Assembly (NCBI RefSeq): GCF_003201655.1
Contig: NZ_QJJU01000001.1
Location: forward strand, 186,001-250,000
From: Mycolicibacterium moriokaense
Lineage (GTDB): Bacteria; Actinomycetota; Actinomycetes; Mycobacteriales; Mycobacteriaceae
DNA length: 64,000 nt
Reading direction: 5' to 3'
In this document: piece after piece, positions 1 to 8,722 of the stretch
Position numbering within the stretch: the first letter of the stretch is position 1
Layout of the letters: each line of letters begins with the position of its first letter
Made by a program: the position numbers and the translations under genes
Notes under the pieces: generated by a model
The model's database searches: none
Told to the model about the DNA's origin: nothing
The model's input: only the letters and a program-made list of their open reading frames with translations

Positions 1-210
1 CTCGGTGCGGCAACGGTCAACCACCTCCGCGGCGCGCACCGCCGCGGTCTCGGCAGCAGTGCCGTGACCAAGGCCGTCCGCCACGCCGAACAGTGCGGCG
101 GTTCTGCCGACTTCGACCGCGATCGGAAAGTCTCCGCACACCTCCTCGCCGGGTAGAGGGCGCCGCGCCGCGGCCCATTCGATCGGCCCGATCCAACCTT
201 GCCTACGCAT
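1..210 (-). CDS. RsbX/SpoIIE-type serine phosphatase, partial (C-terminus beyond window)
   Basis: Only the first 70 codons lie in the window; the gene runs off the left edge. The protein begins MRRQGWIGPIEWAAARRPLP and carries GEEVCGDFPIAVE followed by VADGLGHGTAAETAA, the metal-binding Gly/Asp signature (DGxGHG) of PP2C-like RsbX/SpoIIE phosphatases. Its ATG at 208-210 overlaps the stop of the upstream RsbT-like kinase by 8 nt, so the two are probably translationally coupled. In Rsb modules this phosphatase resets the phosphorylated STAS proteins. That family assignment is firm; which STAS protein it acts on is inferred from gene order. Confidence 0.8.
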   Translation of the reverse strand, partial: MRRQGWIGPIEWAAARRPLPGEEVCGDFPIAVEVGRTAALFGVADGLGHGTAAETAAVRAAEVVDRCRTE

Positions 211-619
211 TGGAGGGGATCCATTTCCACATCTCGATGACCGTGCCCTTGCCGGGCGCCGATTCCACGATCAACCGATCCATCAGCCTCCGCGCGCCGG
301 GCAGTCCAAGGCCAAGCCCGCGGCCGGTCGAGTAGCCGTCCTCGAGTGCCCGCTCTACATCCGCGATGCCCGGGCCGTCGTCTTCTGCGCGGACCACCAG
401 CGCCTGCCGGCCGTCGCGATACTGCAGTCCCACCCGGACCTCGCCCCGACCGGCGTAACTCGTGATGTTGCGGGCGATTTCGGAGATCGCGGTGGCGATC
501 ATTGTGACGTCGGTCAACGAGAAGCCGAGCTGTCGGGCCAGTTCGTGCCCGGCCTGGCGGGCGATGACGATGTCGTCGGAGTTGTTGACGTCGACCACGA
601 AGTCAGTCGGCACCGTCAC
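203..619 (-). CDS. RsbT-like anti-sigma/switch serine-threonine kinase
   Basis: This 138-residue protein is a single GHKL ATPase domain of the RsbT/RsbW type. The N box (SEIARNITSYAG, about 46-57), the G1 box (EDDGPGIADV, 79-88) and the glycine-rich G2 box (GLGLGLPGARRL, 101-112) are intact. RsbT kinases phosphorylate the STAS proteins RsbS and RsbR on Ser/Thr and, once released, activate a downstream regulator. The gene starts at GTG 619, overlaps the end of the RsbS-like gene by 17 nt, and is followed with 8-nt overlap by an RsbX-type phosphatase, which is the classic R-S-T-X order. No sigma factor B-type gene is visible beside it. Confidence 0.85.
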   Translation of the reverse strand: MTVPTDFVVDVNNSDDIVIARQAGHELARQLGFSLTDVTMIATAISEIARNITSYAGRGEVRVGLQYRDGRQALVVRAEDDGPGIADVERALEDGYSTGRGLGLGLPGARRLMDRLIVESAPGKGTVIEMWKWIPSNA

Positions 620-992
620 GCCCGATCGTCGGCTTGCGCGATTCCAGTCGCCGATTCAGCAGTGCAAGTCCCTCTTCGAGGTCCAACGCCGTGTACATGT
701 CGTCGAACATCAGCCCGAGTTGGACCATCGCGAAGGCCACCTCCGGCTGCAGCCCGACGATCACCGTGTCCGCGCCGCGCAGCCGGGTCATGTGGGCGAT
801 CGTGCGTATCGACCTGGCAGCGAACGAATCCATCACATCGATCGCCGTCACGTCCACGATGATCCCGTGTGCACGGTAGCGGCTGACGCGCTCCATCAGA
901 TCGTGGCGCAACCGCTCGGCGTCGGAGTCCGTGAGCGCAGCCTGCACCGACGCGATGAGGATGGTGCCCTGCTTCAGGATGGGTACTGGCAT
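603..992 (-). CDS. RsbS-like STAS-domain antagonist
   Basis: A 129-residue single STAS domain. The loop VDVTAIDVMDSFAARS (about 46-61) carries the conserved serine (Ser56) that RsbT-type kinases phosphorylate in RsbS and SpoIIAA relatives. In stressosomes RsbS forms the core scaffold with RsbR and sequesters the kinase until it is phosphorylated. It sits between the RsbR-like and RsbT-like genes in one transcription unit. The short spacing and overlaps suggest the proteins are made together in matched amounts. Family assignment rests on the STAS loop and gene order. Confidence 0.85.
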   Translation of the reverse strand: MPVPILKQGTILIASVQAALTDSDAERLRHDLMERVSRYRAHGIIVDVTAIDVMDSFAARSIRTIAHMTRLRGADTVIVGLQPEVAFAMVQLGLMFDDMYTALDLEEGLALLNRRLESRKPTIGRDGAD

Positions 993-1014
993 GGGAAGGC
1001 CGCGACGGCGGTGG

Positions 1015-1902
1015 TCAGCCGTTGGGCTCGCCGGTGCGGGTCACTTCGTAGCCCAGCAACCGTTCGGCCTCTTCGATGCCGCCCTGCAGGTCGCCGACGG
1101 CGTTCATCTTCGACAGGTCTAGCCCGATGGTCACCAGCGTCAGCGCGATATCCGACGACAGACCGGTGATGATGACGCTCGCACCCATCAGGCCCGACGC
1201 GTCGACCGTCTGCACCAGATGGTTCGCCACGGTGGAGTCGATCGTCGGCACACCGGTGATGTCGATGACCACCACCTTGGCGCGGTTGGCGCGGATAGCA
1301 CGCAGGAGTTGCTCGGTGACCTGACGGGCGCGCTGGCTGTCGAGCACGCCGATGATCGGCAGAATCAGCAGCTGTTCACGGACCTGGAGCACGGGTGTGG
1401 ACAGCTCGCGAATGGCCTCCTGCTGCTGACGAATAATGCGCTCGCGTTCCTGCACGAAGCCGACGGCCACGGTGTTCGCGATGCGGTTGGCTGCGGGCTC
1501 GTACGCGTCGAGCACCCGGTTCAGCAGGTCGAAGTCGGTTTGGTACTTCTCGAACAACGAGCGGGCCAGCACGTCGCGCAGGAGGAGCACGATGCCGACC
1601 ACCTCGTCGGTTTCGACGCCTCGCGGGATGATCCGCTCGGACAGGTCGCGCGCGTAGTCCTGCAGCGCTTCGACGCTACCGGTCTCCAACACCTCGACGT
1701 AACTGTCGTAGACCGTCGTCGCCTCGGAGAAGATCTCCTCGGGTGACATCGCGGTGAGTAGCTGGGCCTCGGTGATTCGGCGCGCCCACTCCTCACGCAA
1801 CGCGGTCCGGTTCTGCCGCAGATGCTGGACGAGCTGGGGCAGCAGATCCTGGCCCACAAGCTTGTCGTCGGCACTTGCTAAATCCGTCGACGATTCAGAC
1901 AT
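1015..1902 (-). CDS. RsbR-like stressosome co-antagonist (RsbRD N-terminal + STAS)
   Basis: The protein has about 295 residues from MSESSTDLAS. The start at 1902 is chosen because GGGAGG lies 5 nt upstream of it; an in-frame GTG at 1920 lacks such a site. The N-terminal half is helical (LVQHLRQNRTALREEWARRI) as in RsbRD_N sensory domains. The C-terminal third is a STAS domain with VVVIDITGVPTIDSTVANHL holding the phosphorylatable Thr/Ser. It is the first gene of the RsbR-RsbS-RsbT-RsbX unit. The N-terminal domain has no haem- or flavin-binding signature I recognise, so the input signal is unknown. Confidence 0.82.
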   Translation of the reverse strand: MSESSTDLASADDKLVGQDLLPQLVQHLRQNRTALREEWARRITEAQLLTAMSPEEIFSEATTVYDSYVEVLETGSVEALQDYARDLSERIIPRGVETDEVVGIVLLLRDVLARSLFEKYQTDFDLLNRVLDAYEPAANRIANTVAVGFVQERERIIRQQQEAIRELSTPVLQVREQLLILPIIGVLDSQRARQVTEQLLRAIRANRAKVVVIDITGVPTIDSTVANHLVQTVDASGLMGASVIITGLSSDIALTLVTIGLDLSKMNAVGDLQGGIEEAERLLGYEVTRTGEPNG

Positions 1903-2066
1903 TCGGCCTCCCAGCTTCACTCGCGCGTCGGTGTCGGTGCACGAGGTCCTGTGCCGACATTAGCGCCAGAGCCGGGCGCGGAAGCGTCGAAGTAACCAAT
2001 CTCCAACGGTCATTGAAGGCTAGGCTCTGCGCATGCCCGCCAGGGCGGCAGACGGAGGATCGAGCG

Positions 2067-2429
2067 TTGTCAGACCAGGATGCGATCGCGACCGCGATCG
2101 CCTACCAGGACGGGATCGCGGTGTTGAAGGTCGGCGGTGATATCGACCTCGCCACCGTGCCCGCGCTGGAGGCCGCCATCGATGAAGCGCTGATACCCAG
2201 ACCGACCGGATTGGTGATCGACCTCTCCGAGGTCGGGTTCCTTGCCTCCGCGGGTCTTCAGGCTTTGGTCGCGACGCACACCAACGTCAGTCAGTCAGCG
2301 CATTTTGCGGTAGTCGCGAACAGTGCGTCGACCAGCCGACCGATAGAGCTGACCGGCCTCGACCAGATCTTCGAGCTGTATCCCACGCTGGCAGAGGCGC
2401 TGACAGCGGTCAAGACCAACTCGAAATAA
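2067..2429 (+). CDS. STAS-domain anti-sigma factor antagonist
   Basis: A 120-residue SpoIIAA-like STAS protein. The start is TTG at 2067, supported by GGAGG at 2054-2058. The open frame extends further upstream, but that part has no domain character. The sequence VKVGGDIDLATVPALEAAID, then LVIDLSEVGFLASAGLQALV, gives the usual strand-helix pattern with the phosphoacceptor Ser in FLASAG. It is divergent from the RsbR-S-T-X unit and probably belongs to the same partner-switching network, releasing a sigma factor from an RsbW-type anti-sigma factor. The cognate sigma factor is not in this window. Confidence 0.8.
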   Translation: MSDQDAIATAIAYQDGIAVLKVGGDIDLATVPALEAAIDEALIPRPTGLVIDLSEVGFLASAGLQALVATHTNVSQSAHFAVVANSASTSRPIELTGLDQIFELYPTLAEALTAVKTNSK

Positions 2430-2441
2430 CCTGGCCACCAG

Positions 2442-2458
2442 CCGGTTCCGCAGACCGG
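2442..2458. terminator. Possible weak hairpin between convergent genes
   Basis: CCGGT (2442-2446) and ACCGG (2454-2458) form a 5-bp stem with a 7-nt loop between the convergent STAS and lactate permease genes. There is no U-rich tail on either strand, so termination here is only a possibility. Confidence 0.25.
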
Positions 2459-2459
2459 G

Positions 2460-4106
2460 TCAGGGCACCATCCAGGACAGCACAGACGACTGCAGGGCCG
2501 ACAGCACGCACAGCAGCGCCAGGAACACCACGCTCCACACGACGACACGGCGGAAGATGTCGCCTTCCTTGCCGTTCATACCGACCGCGGCCGCCGCGAT
2601 GGCCAGGTTCTGCGGCGAGATCATCTTGCCGAGCACTCCGCCGGAACTATTCGACGCAGCCATCAGCACATCGGACAGTCCGGCCTGATTCGCCGCCGTC
2701 ACCTGAAGGGCGCCGAACAGCGAGTTCGACGACGTATCGGAACCGGTGACGGCGACGCCGAGCCAGCCAAGCACTGGCGAAAGCAGCGCGAACGCTCCGC
2801 CGGCACCGGCCATCCACGTGCCGAGCGTGATCGTCTGTCCTGACAGGTTCATCACGAATGCCAACGCCAGCACCACCATCACCGTCGCGATCGCAAACCG
2901 CAGCTGGAACAGTGTGGCGCCGTAGGCCTTTAGCGCGCGAGGCACAGACAGCTTGAGCACGACTATCGTCAACGCACCCGCGATGAGCATCTGCGTGCCC
3001 GGCGTGGTGAGCAGGTTCAGCGTGAACTCGGTCAGCGAGATGGGCTTCCCCGCGGGGCTGACGATGTGCACTCCCGGCCAATGGAACTTCAAAGTGGTCT
3101 TGTCGAGCAGATTCTTGACAGGGGTGATCTGACAGATCACGAAAACCACGATGATGATCGTGTAGGGGGCGTACGCGCGGACGACCTCCGCGCGGTCGTC
3201 GGGGTCCGGCTGGGAGGCCTTCACGCGCTGCGCGAACTCTGGCGTCGGCTCGTCCGCGGCGCCGCCTGCGATGACCGCGGGTGCCTGCTCGCTGCGCGGA
3301 TGGGTGACGCGCACCATCGCGACCACTGCGGCGGCCGAGAGCAGGGACGCGACCACGTCGGCCAGAGGCACCGAGATGAAGTTGGAGGTCGCGTACTGTG
3401 CGACGGCGAAGACGAGGCCGCAGACCAGCGCCACCGGCCAGGTTTCCCTGATGCCGCGCCAGCCGTCGACGATCGCCACCAGCGCTAGCGGCACGAACAG
3501 TGCCAGCAGCGGGGTCTGCCTACCCACCATCGCGCCGAGGGTGTCGCTCGGCAGCCCGGTCACCTTGCCCAGCGTCAGGATCGGGGTGGCCATCGCGCCG
3601 AACGCGACGGGCGCGGTGTTGGCGGTCAGTGCGAGTGCCGCCGCCTTGAGCGGCCGGAAGCCGAGGGCCATCAGCATCACCGAGGTCACCGCCACCGGCG
3701 TGCCGAACCCTGCCAGCGCCTCTAACAGCGCTCCGAAAGAGAACGCGATGATGACCGCCTGTACCCGCTGGTCGTCGCTGACGCGCGCGAACGAGCGCCT
3801 TAGCACGTCGAAATGCCCTGTCTCGACGGTCATTTGATAGACCCAGATCGCGTTGATCACGATCCACAGGATCGGGAAAAACCCGAAGGCAGCGCCCTCC
3901 GTCCCGGCTAGCAACGTCTGACCGAACGGCATCCCGTACACCAGGAAGGCGAGCACGATCGCCAGTGCCAACGACACCAGTGACGCCACCCATGCCGTCA
4001 CTCGCAGCACACCCAGCATTAGGAACAGCGACAGCAGTGGCAGCGCCGCGACAAGCGAGCTCCACGCCAGGGAATGCGCAACCGGATCCAGAATCTGTTG
4101 GTACAC
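2460..4106 (-). CDS. lldP: L-lactate permease (LldP/GlcA family)
   Basis: A polytopic membrane protein of about 548 residues, the usual length for the lactate permease family. The start is GTG at 4106 (VYQQILDPVAHSLAWSSLVA), which matches the family N-terminus and is preceded by GAGGTGG; the longer open frame to 4511 is low-complexity read-through. It contains the family motif GFGTPVAVTSVMLMALGF, a long hydrophilic loop near the middle, and the C-terminal VTGSDTSSNSLFGALQ with SNSSGGVLGKMISPQN. The family imports L-lactate or glycolate with protons. No lactate dehydrogenase gene is adjacent, so the physiological substrate is inferred from family only. Confidence 0.9.
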   Translation of the reverse strand: MYQQILDPVAHSLAWSSLVAALPLLSLFLMLGVLRVTAWVASLVSLALAIVLAFLVYGMPFGQTLLAGTEGAAFGFFPILWIVINAIWVYQMTVETGHFDVLRRSFARVSDDQRVQAVIIAFSFGALLEALAGFGTPVAVTSVMLMALGFRPLKAAALALTANTAPVAFGAMATPILTLGKVTGLPSDTLGAMVGRQTPLLALFVPLALVAIVDGWRGIRETWPVALVCGLVFAVAQYATSNFISVPLADVVASLLSAAAVVAMVRVTHPRSEQAPAVIAGGAADEPTPEFAQRVKASQPDPDDRAEVVRAYAPYTIIIVVFVICQITPVKNLLDKTTLKFHWPGVHIVSPAGKPISLTEFTLNLLTTPGTQMLIAGALTIVVLKLSVPRALKAYGATLFQLRFAIATVMVVLALAFVMNLSGQTITLGTWMAGAGGAFALLSPVLGWLGVAVTGSDTSSNSLFGALQVTAANQAGLSDVLMAASNSSGGVLGKMISPQNLAIAAAAVGMNGKEGDIFRRVVVWSVVFLALLCVLSALQSSVLSWMVP

Positions 4107-4293
4107 GGCGACCACCTCGTGGGCACGGCGATACAAGCGACATCCGCGGGGTAGCCCGCGTCGGCGGATTTCAACCCTGCGCTGAAGGCCGCCTGCACGA
4201 TCGCTGTGCGCCTGGTACAACGGTGGAATAGAGTGCCGTTGGCCAGATTGATCTTCAAAACAGCTGGCACGGTCGGGTAGATAGGAAGAAATC

Positions 4294-4563
4294 ATGGGTC
4301 GGATGGCTCGCCGTGTCGCGGCGCTTGTCGGTGGTGCCGCGGTGGTGACGATGGTGGGCTTGACCGCCTCGTGCGCCAAGGAAGAGAAAAAGGCGCCCGA
4401 GACGTCGACGACAACCACCACGACGACGACGTCGGCGCCTGCCACGTCGGCGCCGCCGACGGTTGCGCCGACGGAGAAGTCGATCAACCCGACCGGCGGC
4501 AACCTGTTCACGCCCCCGGTGAAGGCGCCGCCTGCGCCGACCGCGATCCCTGGCGATCACTAG
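4294..4563 (+). CDS. Small Thr/Pro-rich lipoprotein
   Basis: An 89-residue protein with an N-terminal signal sequence ending in a lipobox (LTASC, Cys at about 27), followed by a charged patch KEEKKAPE, a run of threonines (about residues 38-46) and a Pro/Ala/Thr-rich tail. It should be lipid-anchored on the outer face of the membrane. There is no catalytic domain; the low-complexity tail resembles a linker. It lies just upstream of a secreted-type sedolisin peptidase on the same strand, but a 37-bp gap and lack of homology leave the link open. Function unknown. Confidence 0.7.
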   Translation: MGRMARRVAALVGGAAVVTMVGLTASCAKEEKKAPETSTTTTTTTTSAPATSAPPTVAPTEKSINPTGGNLFTPPVKAPPAPTAIPGDH

Positions 4564-4600
4564 AACCACGTCAGGCCAGCTCGGACGTACGCTGGCGAGT

Positions 4601-6190
4601 GTGGTTGCCCGGCAGCTAGGCGTGCTGGCGGTGGTAGGCGCTTCGCTGGCGGTGCTCGTCTCCGACCTGCATCCGGCATCGGATCCCTATCGGGGCGGCA
4701 TGATCGCCGGTCCGTACTCCTACCTGCTGGCGAGTTCGACCGATCTCGGGCCATCGCATCGCGCTCCCACCCAGCTGACCGCCGCACTGCGTGATGCGGT
4801 TCGCCCCGAAGCGCTGATGGGTTGGGCGGACCACAACGGGCTGGCGGTGCGCTGGAAGCCGGGCGACGATTGGGCGATCGTTGAAGGCGCCGCCGAGGAG
4901 GTCGCCAGCGCGTTCGGCGTCGAGGTGCACGACTACCGGGGCATGCGCGGGCAGGTGTTTTACGCGTCGCCGCAGCAGCCGCAGATCCCCGAGCCGCTGC
5001 GCGGTGAGGTCGCCGAGCTGGGCCGGATCCTCGGCTACACGCCGCATCGCACGAATCGTCTTGACTTCATTCCCCTCGATGTGCCGGACAAGGGCCTGAC
5101 GCCTGCCGCGCTGCGCAACACGTACAACCTCGGAAAGTTGGCCGACGCCGGCTTCACCGGCAAGGGCACCACGATCGTGTTCTTCGCCTTCGACGGATTC
5201 GACCAGGCCGACCTCGACACGTTCGCCACCCGGTACCGATTGCCGAAGTTCACCCCGACCCTGGTCGGCGGCCAGCCGAGCGAACCGCACGGCGAGACGA
5301 CGATGGATCTCGAGGTCGCACACGCCATCGCGCCCGACGCCGCGAAGGTGGTCATCAACGCGCGTCCGACAGTCGAGGGCGACGGCGCCTTTGAGAAGAT
5401 TGCGCAGATGTTCGACTCGGCGGACCGGCAGTTTCCCGGTGCGGTGTGGAGCTTTTCGATCGGCTGGGGCTGCGACAAACTGCACACCGCGGCGGATCTG
5501 GCGCCGGTCCGATCGGCCTTGAGGACCGCACATTCGCACGGCACGGCGGCGTTCAATGCCAGCGGTGACCTCGCGGGACTGGAATGCAGGGGAGGCCAGG
5601 ACTGGTCGTCACCGCCGGGCCCCGCGGACGTCGGGCTGGATTCCGTCGCGTCGCTGCCTGAGATGACCGACGTCGGCGGCACCACGTTGTCCACCGATGC
5701 GAACGGCGTGTGGCTGGCCGAGCAGACGTGGTTCGACGTTCCGCTGTCGCAGGGCACCGGCGGCGGCGTGTCCTCGTTGTTCGACCGTCCCGACTGGCAG
5801 CGCGACGTCGCGCCGCACCTGGATCCCGGAAAACGGTTGACCCCTGATGTCGCCGCGGTCGCCGACCCGTTCACCGGTGTGCGGATCGTGTTGAACCAGC
5901 AGGAGGTGGTGGGTGGAGGCACTTCCCAGTCCGCCCCGATCTGGGCGGGAATGGCGGCCGTGATGAACCAGTACCTGATCAGCAACGGTGGCCGGGCGCT
6001 CGGCGACCTGAACCCGGTGCTGTATCGCATTGCCAGGGGTGCGCCGCTGCCTGGCTTCCGCGACATCACCCTGGGAGGCAATGCGGTCGCCGACGCCGGG
6101 CCTGGGTACGACATGGTCACCGGCCTTGGCACGCCCGACGTGGACAACCTGGTCCGCAACGTTCTCGTACTTCAGAAGGCCGCCCGATGA
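4601..6190 (+). CDS. Sedolisin (S53 family) serine-carboxyl peptidase
   Basis: A 529-residue S53 peptidase with an N-terminal hydrophobic segment (about 6-21) and a pro-domain (about 30-150). The catalytic triad is visible as Glu232 and Asp236 (GETTMDLEVAHA) and Ser442 (GGGTSQSAPIW), with the oxyanion Asp323 in NASGDLAG and the C-terminal Ca-binding region around GPGYDMVTGLGTPD. S53 enzymes are acid-active endopeptidases that self-process. The hydrophobic N-terminus indicates export or membrane tethering. The next gene starts inside its stop region (4-nt overlap), so the peptidase, the zinc-ribbon membrane protein and the following membrane protein form an operon. Confidence 0.9.
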   Translation: MVARQLGVLAVVGASLAVLVSDLHPASDPYRGGMIAGPYSYLLASSTDLGPSHRAPTQLTAALRDAVRPEALMGWADHNGLAVRWKPGDDWAIVEGAAEEVASAFGVEVHDYRGMRGQVFYASPQQPQIPEPLRGEVAELGRILGYTPHRTNRLDFIPLDVPDKGLTPAALRNTYNLGKLADAGFTGKGTTIVFFAFDGFDQADLDTFATRYRLPKFTPTLVGGQPSEPHGETTMDLEVAHAIAPDAAKVVINARPTVEGDGAFEKIAQMFDSADRQFPGAVWSFSIGWGCDKLHTAADLAPVRSALRTAHSHGTAAFNASGDLAGLECRGGQDWSSPPGPADVGLDSVASLPEMTDVGGTTLSTDANGVWLAEQTWFDVPLSQGTGGGVSSLFDRPDWQRDVAPHLDPGKRLTPDVAAVADPFTGVRIVLNQQEVVGGGTSQSAPIWAGMAAVMNQYLISNGGRALGDLNPVLYRIARGAPLPGFRDITLGGNAVADAGPGYDMVTGLGTPDVDNLVRNVLVLQKAAR

Positions 6191-7401
6191 GCACCGGATC
6201 CGAAACCAACGACGAACAAGTTCCCACCACGGAATGCCGGGTGTGTGAGACCGACGTCCCGGCGGGCGAGTACTGCGGCCTTTGTGGGTGTCACCTCACT
6301 CCCCGGCGCGGCGAAGGCCCCGACTGGTTGCGCATCCGCGACTTCGGTGCCGCGCCTGGCGAACACCTGCTGCAGCCGTCGTTGGCGAGCTCGCTGTTCC
6401 CGAACCTGACGCCGAAGTCTCGCAACGTGTTCCGGATCGGACTTGCGGTGGTGCTCGCGGCGCTTCTCGCGTTCGCGCTGCTGCGGCTGCCTGGCGCACT
6501 CGTCACGGTCGCCGCGCTCGGTTTCCCGTTCCTGTTCCTGCTCTATCTGCGCGAGTCCGACGCGTTCGCCGACACGCCAGCGCGCACGTGGGCGCTCACC
6601 GCAGCGCTCGGCATCGGGCTCGGGGTCGGATGGGTGCTCTTGACGGGTGCCTTGGTCGCCCGCTCGTACGGAATCGCCTTGGGTGCAGGCGTTGTGGGCG
6701 CCCGCATGCTGCAGATGGGCATCGGCATACCACTCGGCGGCGTGATACTGATGCTGATGCCTGCGGTGATCGTGCGGTTTCTCCGGCCACCTACGCGGGA
6801 AGCGTTGGACGGCTTCATGATTGGCGCTCTCGGCGCGCTGACCTTCACCGCGGCGGCGACGTTGACGAGATTGGCCCCGCAGTTCGGCAGCGGTGTGGTG
6901 AGCAAGCGTCCGATGGAAAGCCTTCTCGTCGAGGCGGGCATCCGGGGAGTGGCGGTGCCGCTCACTGCGGCGGCGGCAGGCGGGCTGATCGGTGCCGCAC
7001 TGTGGTTCAAGCGTCCGCCGAGCAAGGAGGGCCAGCATCCCGGCTTGGTGCGCGCACTCCTGGTGTCGTTCGCTGCTGCGGTGCTGGCGGTGTACGTGGG
7101 CCTTGGCGTGATTGACGTCGCCCACTTCCCGCAGGTGCTGATGTTGGGGCTGTACCTCGCGTTGGCGGCAGTGGCGCTTCTCCTGCTGCGCGTCGGGCTG
7201 CACCTGGCGCTGCTGCACGAAGCCCACGACGAGATCCAGTCCGACGAACCGCTGCTGTGCCCGCACTGCGGACACGTCGTCCCCGATATGGCGTTCTGCC
7301 CGGCCTGCGGTGTGGCGACGCGGGCGTCGTCGCGTACGTCACGGTCGGCACGACGTGACGTACGCCCGGTGCGCAGCGACCAAGAGTCCGACGGGTCATG
7401 A
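6187..7401 (+). CDS. Polytopic membrane protein with zinc ribbons at both ends
   Basis: A 404-residue protein. An N-terminal four-Cys ribbon (CRVCETDVPAGEYCGLCGCH, about 18-37) and a C-terminal four-Cys ribbon (CPHCGHVVPDMAFCPACG, about 358-375) flank a core of about nine to ten hydrophobic segments. The C-terminus ends in a basic Arg/Ser tail. Both ribbons should be cytoplasmic if the number of membrane segments is even. Its ATG overlaps the sedolisin stop by 4 nt and its own stop overlaps the next ATG by 4 nt, so it is co-translated with both. The core resembles PrsW-like and other multi-pass proteins only in general character. Function unknown. Confidence 0.75.
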   Translation: MSTGSETNDEQVPTTECRVCETDVPAGEYCGLCGCHLTPRRGEGPDWLRIRDFGAAPGEHLLQPSLASSLFPNLTPKSRNVFRIGLAVVLAALLAFALLRLPGALVTVAALGFPFLFLLYLRESDAFADTPARTWALTAALGIGLGVGWVLLTGALVARSYGIALGAGVVGARMLQMGIGIPLGGVILMLMPAVIVRFLRPPTREALDGFMIGALGALTFTAAATLTRLAPQFGSGVVSKRPMESLLVEAGIRGVAVPLTAAAAGGLIGAALWFKRPPSKEGQHPGLVRALLVSFAAAVLAVYVGLGVIDVAHFPQVLMLGLYLALAAVALLLLRVGLHLALLHEAHDEIQSDEPLLCPHCGHVVPDMAFCPACGVATRASSRTSRSARRDVRPVRSDQESDGS

Positions 7402-8120
7402 GCACACCGACGTTCTTCCCCGGCTACGCGGTGCCGGGAGGCGCCTATAGCGCTGCGCCGGTCCGGCATTCACGTGTCCGAGTACTCCTGATCTGGTTCA
7501 GCGCGATCGCCGTGGTAGCCGTCGCTTTGGTCGGCGTCACGTCGATGATCGCCAAGCCGACGGTGCGATACATGTGCCCGCCCGACTGCGGGCGGCCGCC
7601 GACGGGCACGCCAGTGGAGGTCAATCCGAGGTTCACTGCACCCGACGGCTCGTTCTCCGTGTCGTATCCGGCCGAGGGCGCGGCATACAAAATCACCACC
7701 AAACCCAATGGGATAACGGCGGATCTGCTTGCCGGAGATGGTGGCACCTTGCAGTTGTTCAGCCAGCCGGCCGCCAACCGGTCGCCTGAACAGATCGCGA
7801 AGGACTTGATCAAGAAGACCTTCCCCGACACCCGCACTGCGTATTTGATCCCCAACGCGATGGTCGGCTATCACCCCGGATACGGCGAGGCCGCCGACTG
7901 CTGGCCACAGGGCGCCAACAGCAGCTACATGAAAATGCGGTTGTTGGTGATGGTCGCGGTGAAGGACGACCTGGCACTCGTCGCGGCCGCGGTCGGCCCG
8001 TTCCGCGCGTTCGGCCCGGACTCCGGTAGCGGTAAGCCGTCGGGGGCCAGTCTCCAGATCGCTTTGGACATGGGCAAATACGTCAACAGCTTTTCCTGGC
8101 GGGGTGATCCGCCCCGCTAG
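7398..8120 (+). CDS. Membrane-anchored extracytoplasmic protein of the sedolisin operon
   Basis: A 240-residue protein with one membrane segment (about 29-49) and an exported domain that begins with a [13 protein letters not shown] loop. The remaining domain (residues about 75-235) has a pattern of beta strands ([23 protein letters not shown]) like the PsbP/LpqN-type folds common in mycobacterial exported proteins, but I cannot name the family. It is the third gene of the operon (ATGA overlap with the zinc-ribbon gene). Its end overlaps the convergent sigma factor gene by 4 nt. Confidence 0.65.
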   Translation: MSTPTFFPGYAVPGGAYSAAPVRHSRVRVLLIWFSAIAVVAVALVGVTSMIAKPTVRYMCPPDCGRPPTGTPVEVNPRFTAPDGSFSVSYPAEGAAYKITTKPNGITADLLAGDGGTLQLFSQPAANRSPEQIAKDLIKKTFPDTRTAYLIPNAMVGYHPGYGEAADCWPQGANSSYMKMRLLVMVAVKDDLALVAAAVGPFRAFGPDSGSGKPSGASLQIALDMGKYVNSFSWRGDPPR

Positions 8121-8722
8121 GCGACGTCGGTCAAGCAGTAGCCACGCTCCCTGGCGACGTCGGCAAGCAGGCTCCGCAGCCGATGCCGCGCGCGATGCAG
8201 CCGCGACATCACCGTTCCGATGGGGACGTCGGTGAGCTCGGCGATCTCCTTGAACCGGCGGCCTTCGATATCGGCATAATAGACTGCCGTGCGCAACTTT
8301 TCGGGCAGCTTCTGCATCGCTGCTCTAACGTCGTTGTCGCCCAACAGATCCAGCACCTGATCTTCGGCGGAGCGCAGCCCGCTCGACGAGTGCCCGGCCT
8401 CGGCGACCAGTTGGCTGTCGGTGATCTCATGGGTCAGCCACTGCATTGGCCGCCGCTGTTGTTTGCGGTAACCGCTGATGTGGGTGTTGACCAAAATTCG
8501 GTACAGCCAGCCGCCGAGGTTGGTTCCGTCGTTGAACCCGTGAAACCCGGCAAACGCCTTGGCCGCGGTCTCCTGCAACAAGTCCTCCGCCTCCGTCCGA
8601 TCGCGGGTCAACTTCATCGCCTGGGGGTAGAACCCGTGGAGCAAAGGGATCGCGTCCCGCTCGAAGCGTGCGGTGAGGGCCCGATCGGTCTCGGCTTGCG
8701 ATGTTGCGGTGCTACTGCGCAT
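8117..8722 (-). CDS. ECF sigma factor, SigH/SigR-like
   Basis: A 201-residue ECF sigma factor. Region 2 spans about 20-85 ([22 protein letters not shown], then [20 protein letters not shown]) and region 4 spans about 130-185 ([19 protein letters not shown], then [19 protein letters not shown]). This is close to the SigH/SigR subgroup, which normally responds to thiol oxidation with a ZAS anti-sigma factor encoded directly downstream. No anti-sigma gene follows here; the next gene is convergent. The ATG at 8722 has an AGGAG at a good distance. A short membrane-protein frame overlaps its start. Confidence 0.88.
   Translation of the reverse strand: MRSSTATSQAETDRALTARFERDAIPLLHGFYPQAMKLTRDRTEAEDLLQETAAKAFAGFHGFNDGTNLGGWLYRILVNTHISGYRKQQRRPMQWLTHEITDSQLVAEAGHSSSGLRSAEDQVLDLLGDNDVRAAMQKLPEKLRTAVYYADIEGRRFKEIAELTDVPIGTVMSRLHRARHRLRSLLADVARERGYCLTDVA

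Noticed and set aside
4107..4511. Open frame extending the lactate permease by about 135 residues
   Set aside because: The extension is low complexity, runs antisense to the small lipoprotein gene, and the family N-terminus with a ribosome site begins at 4106.
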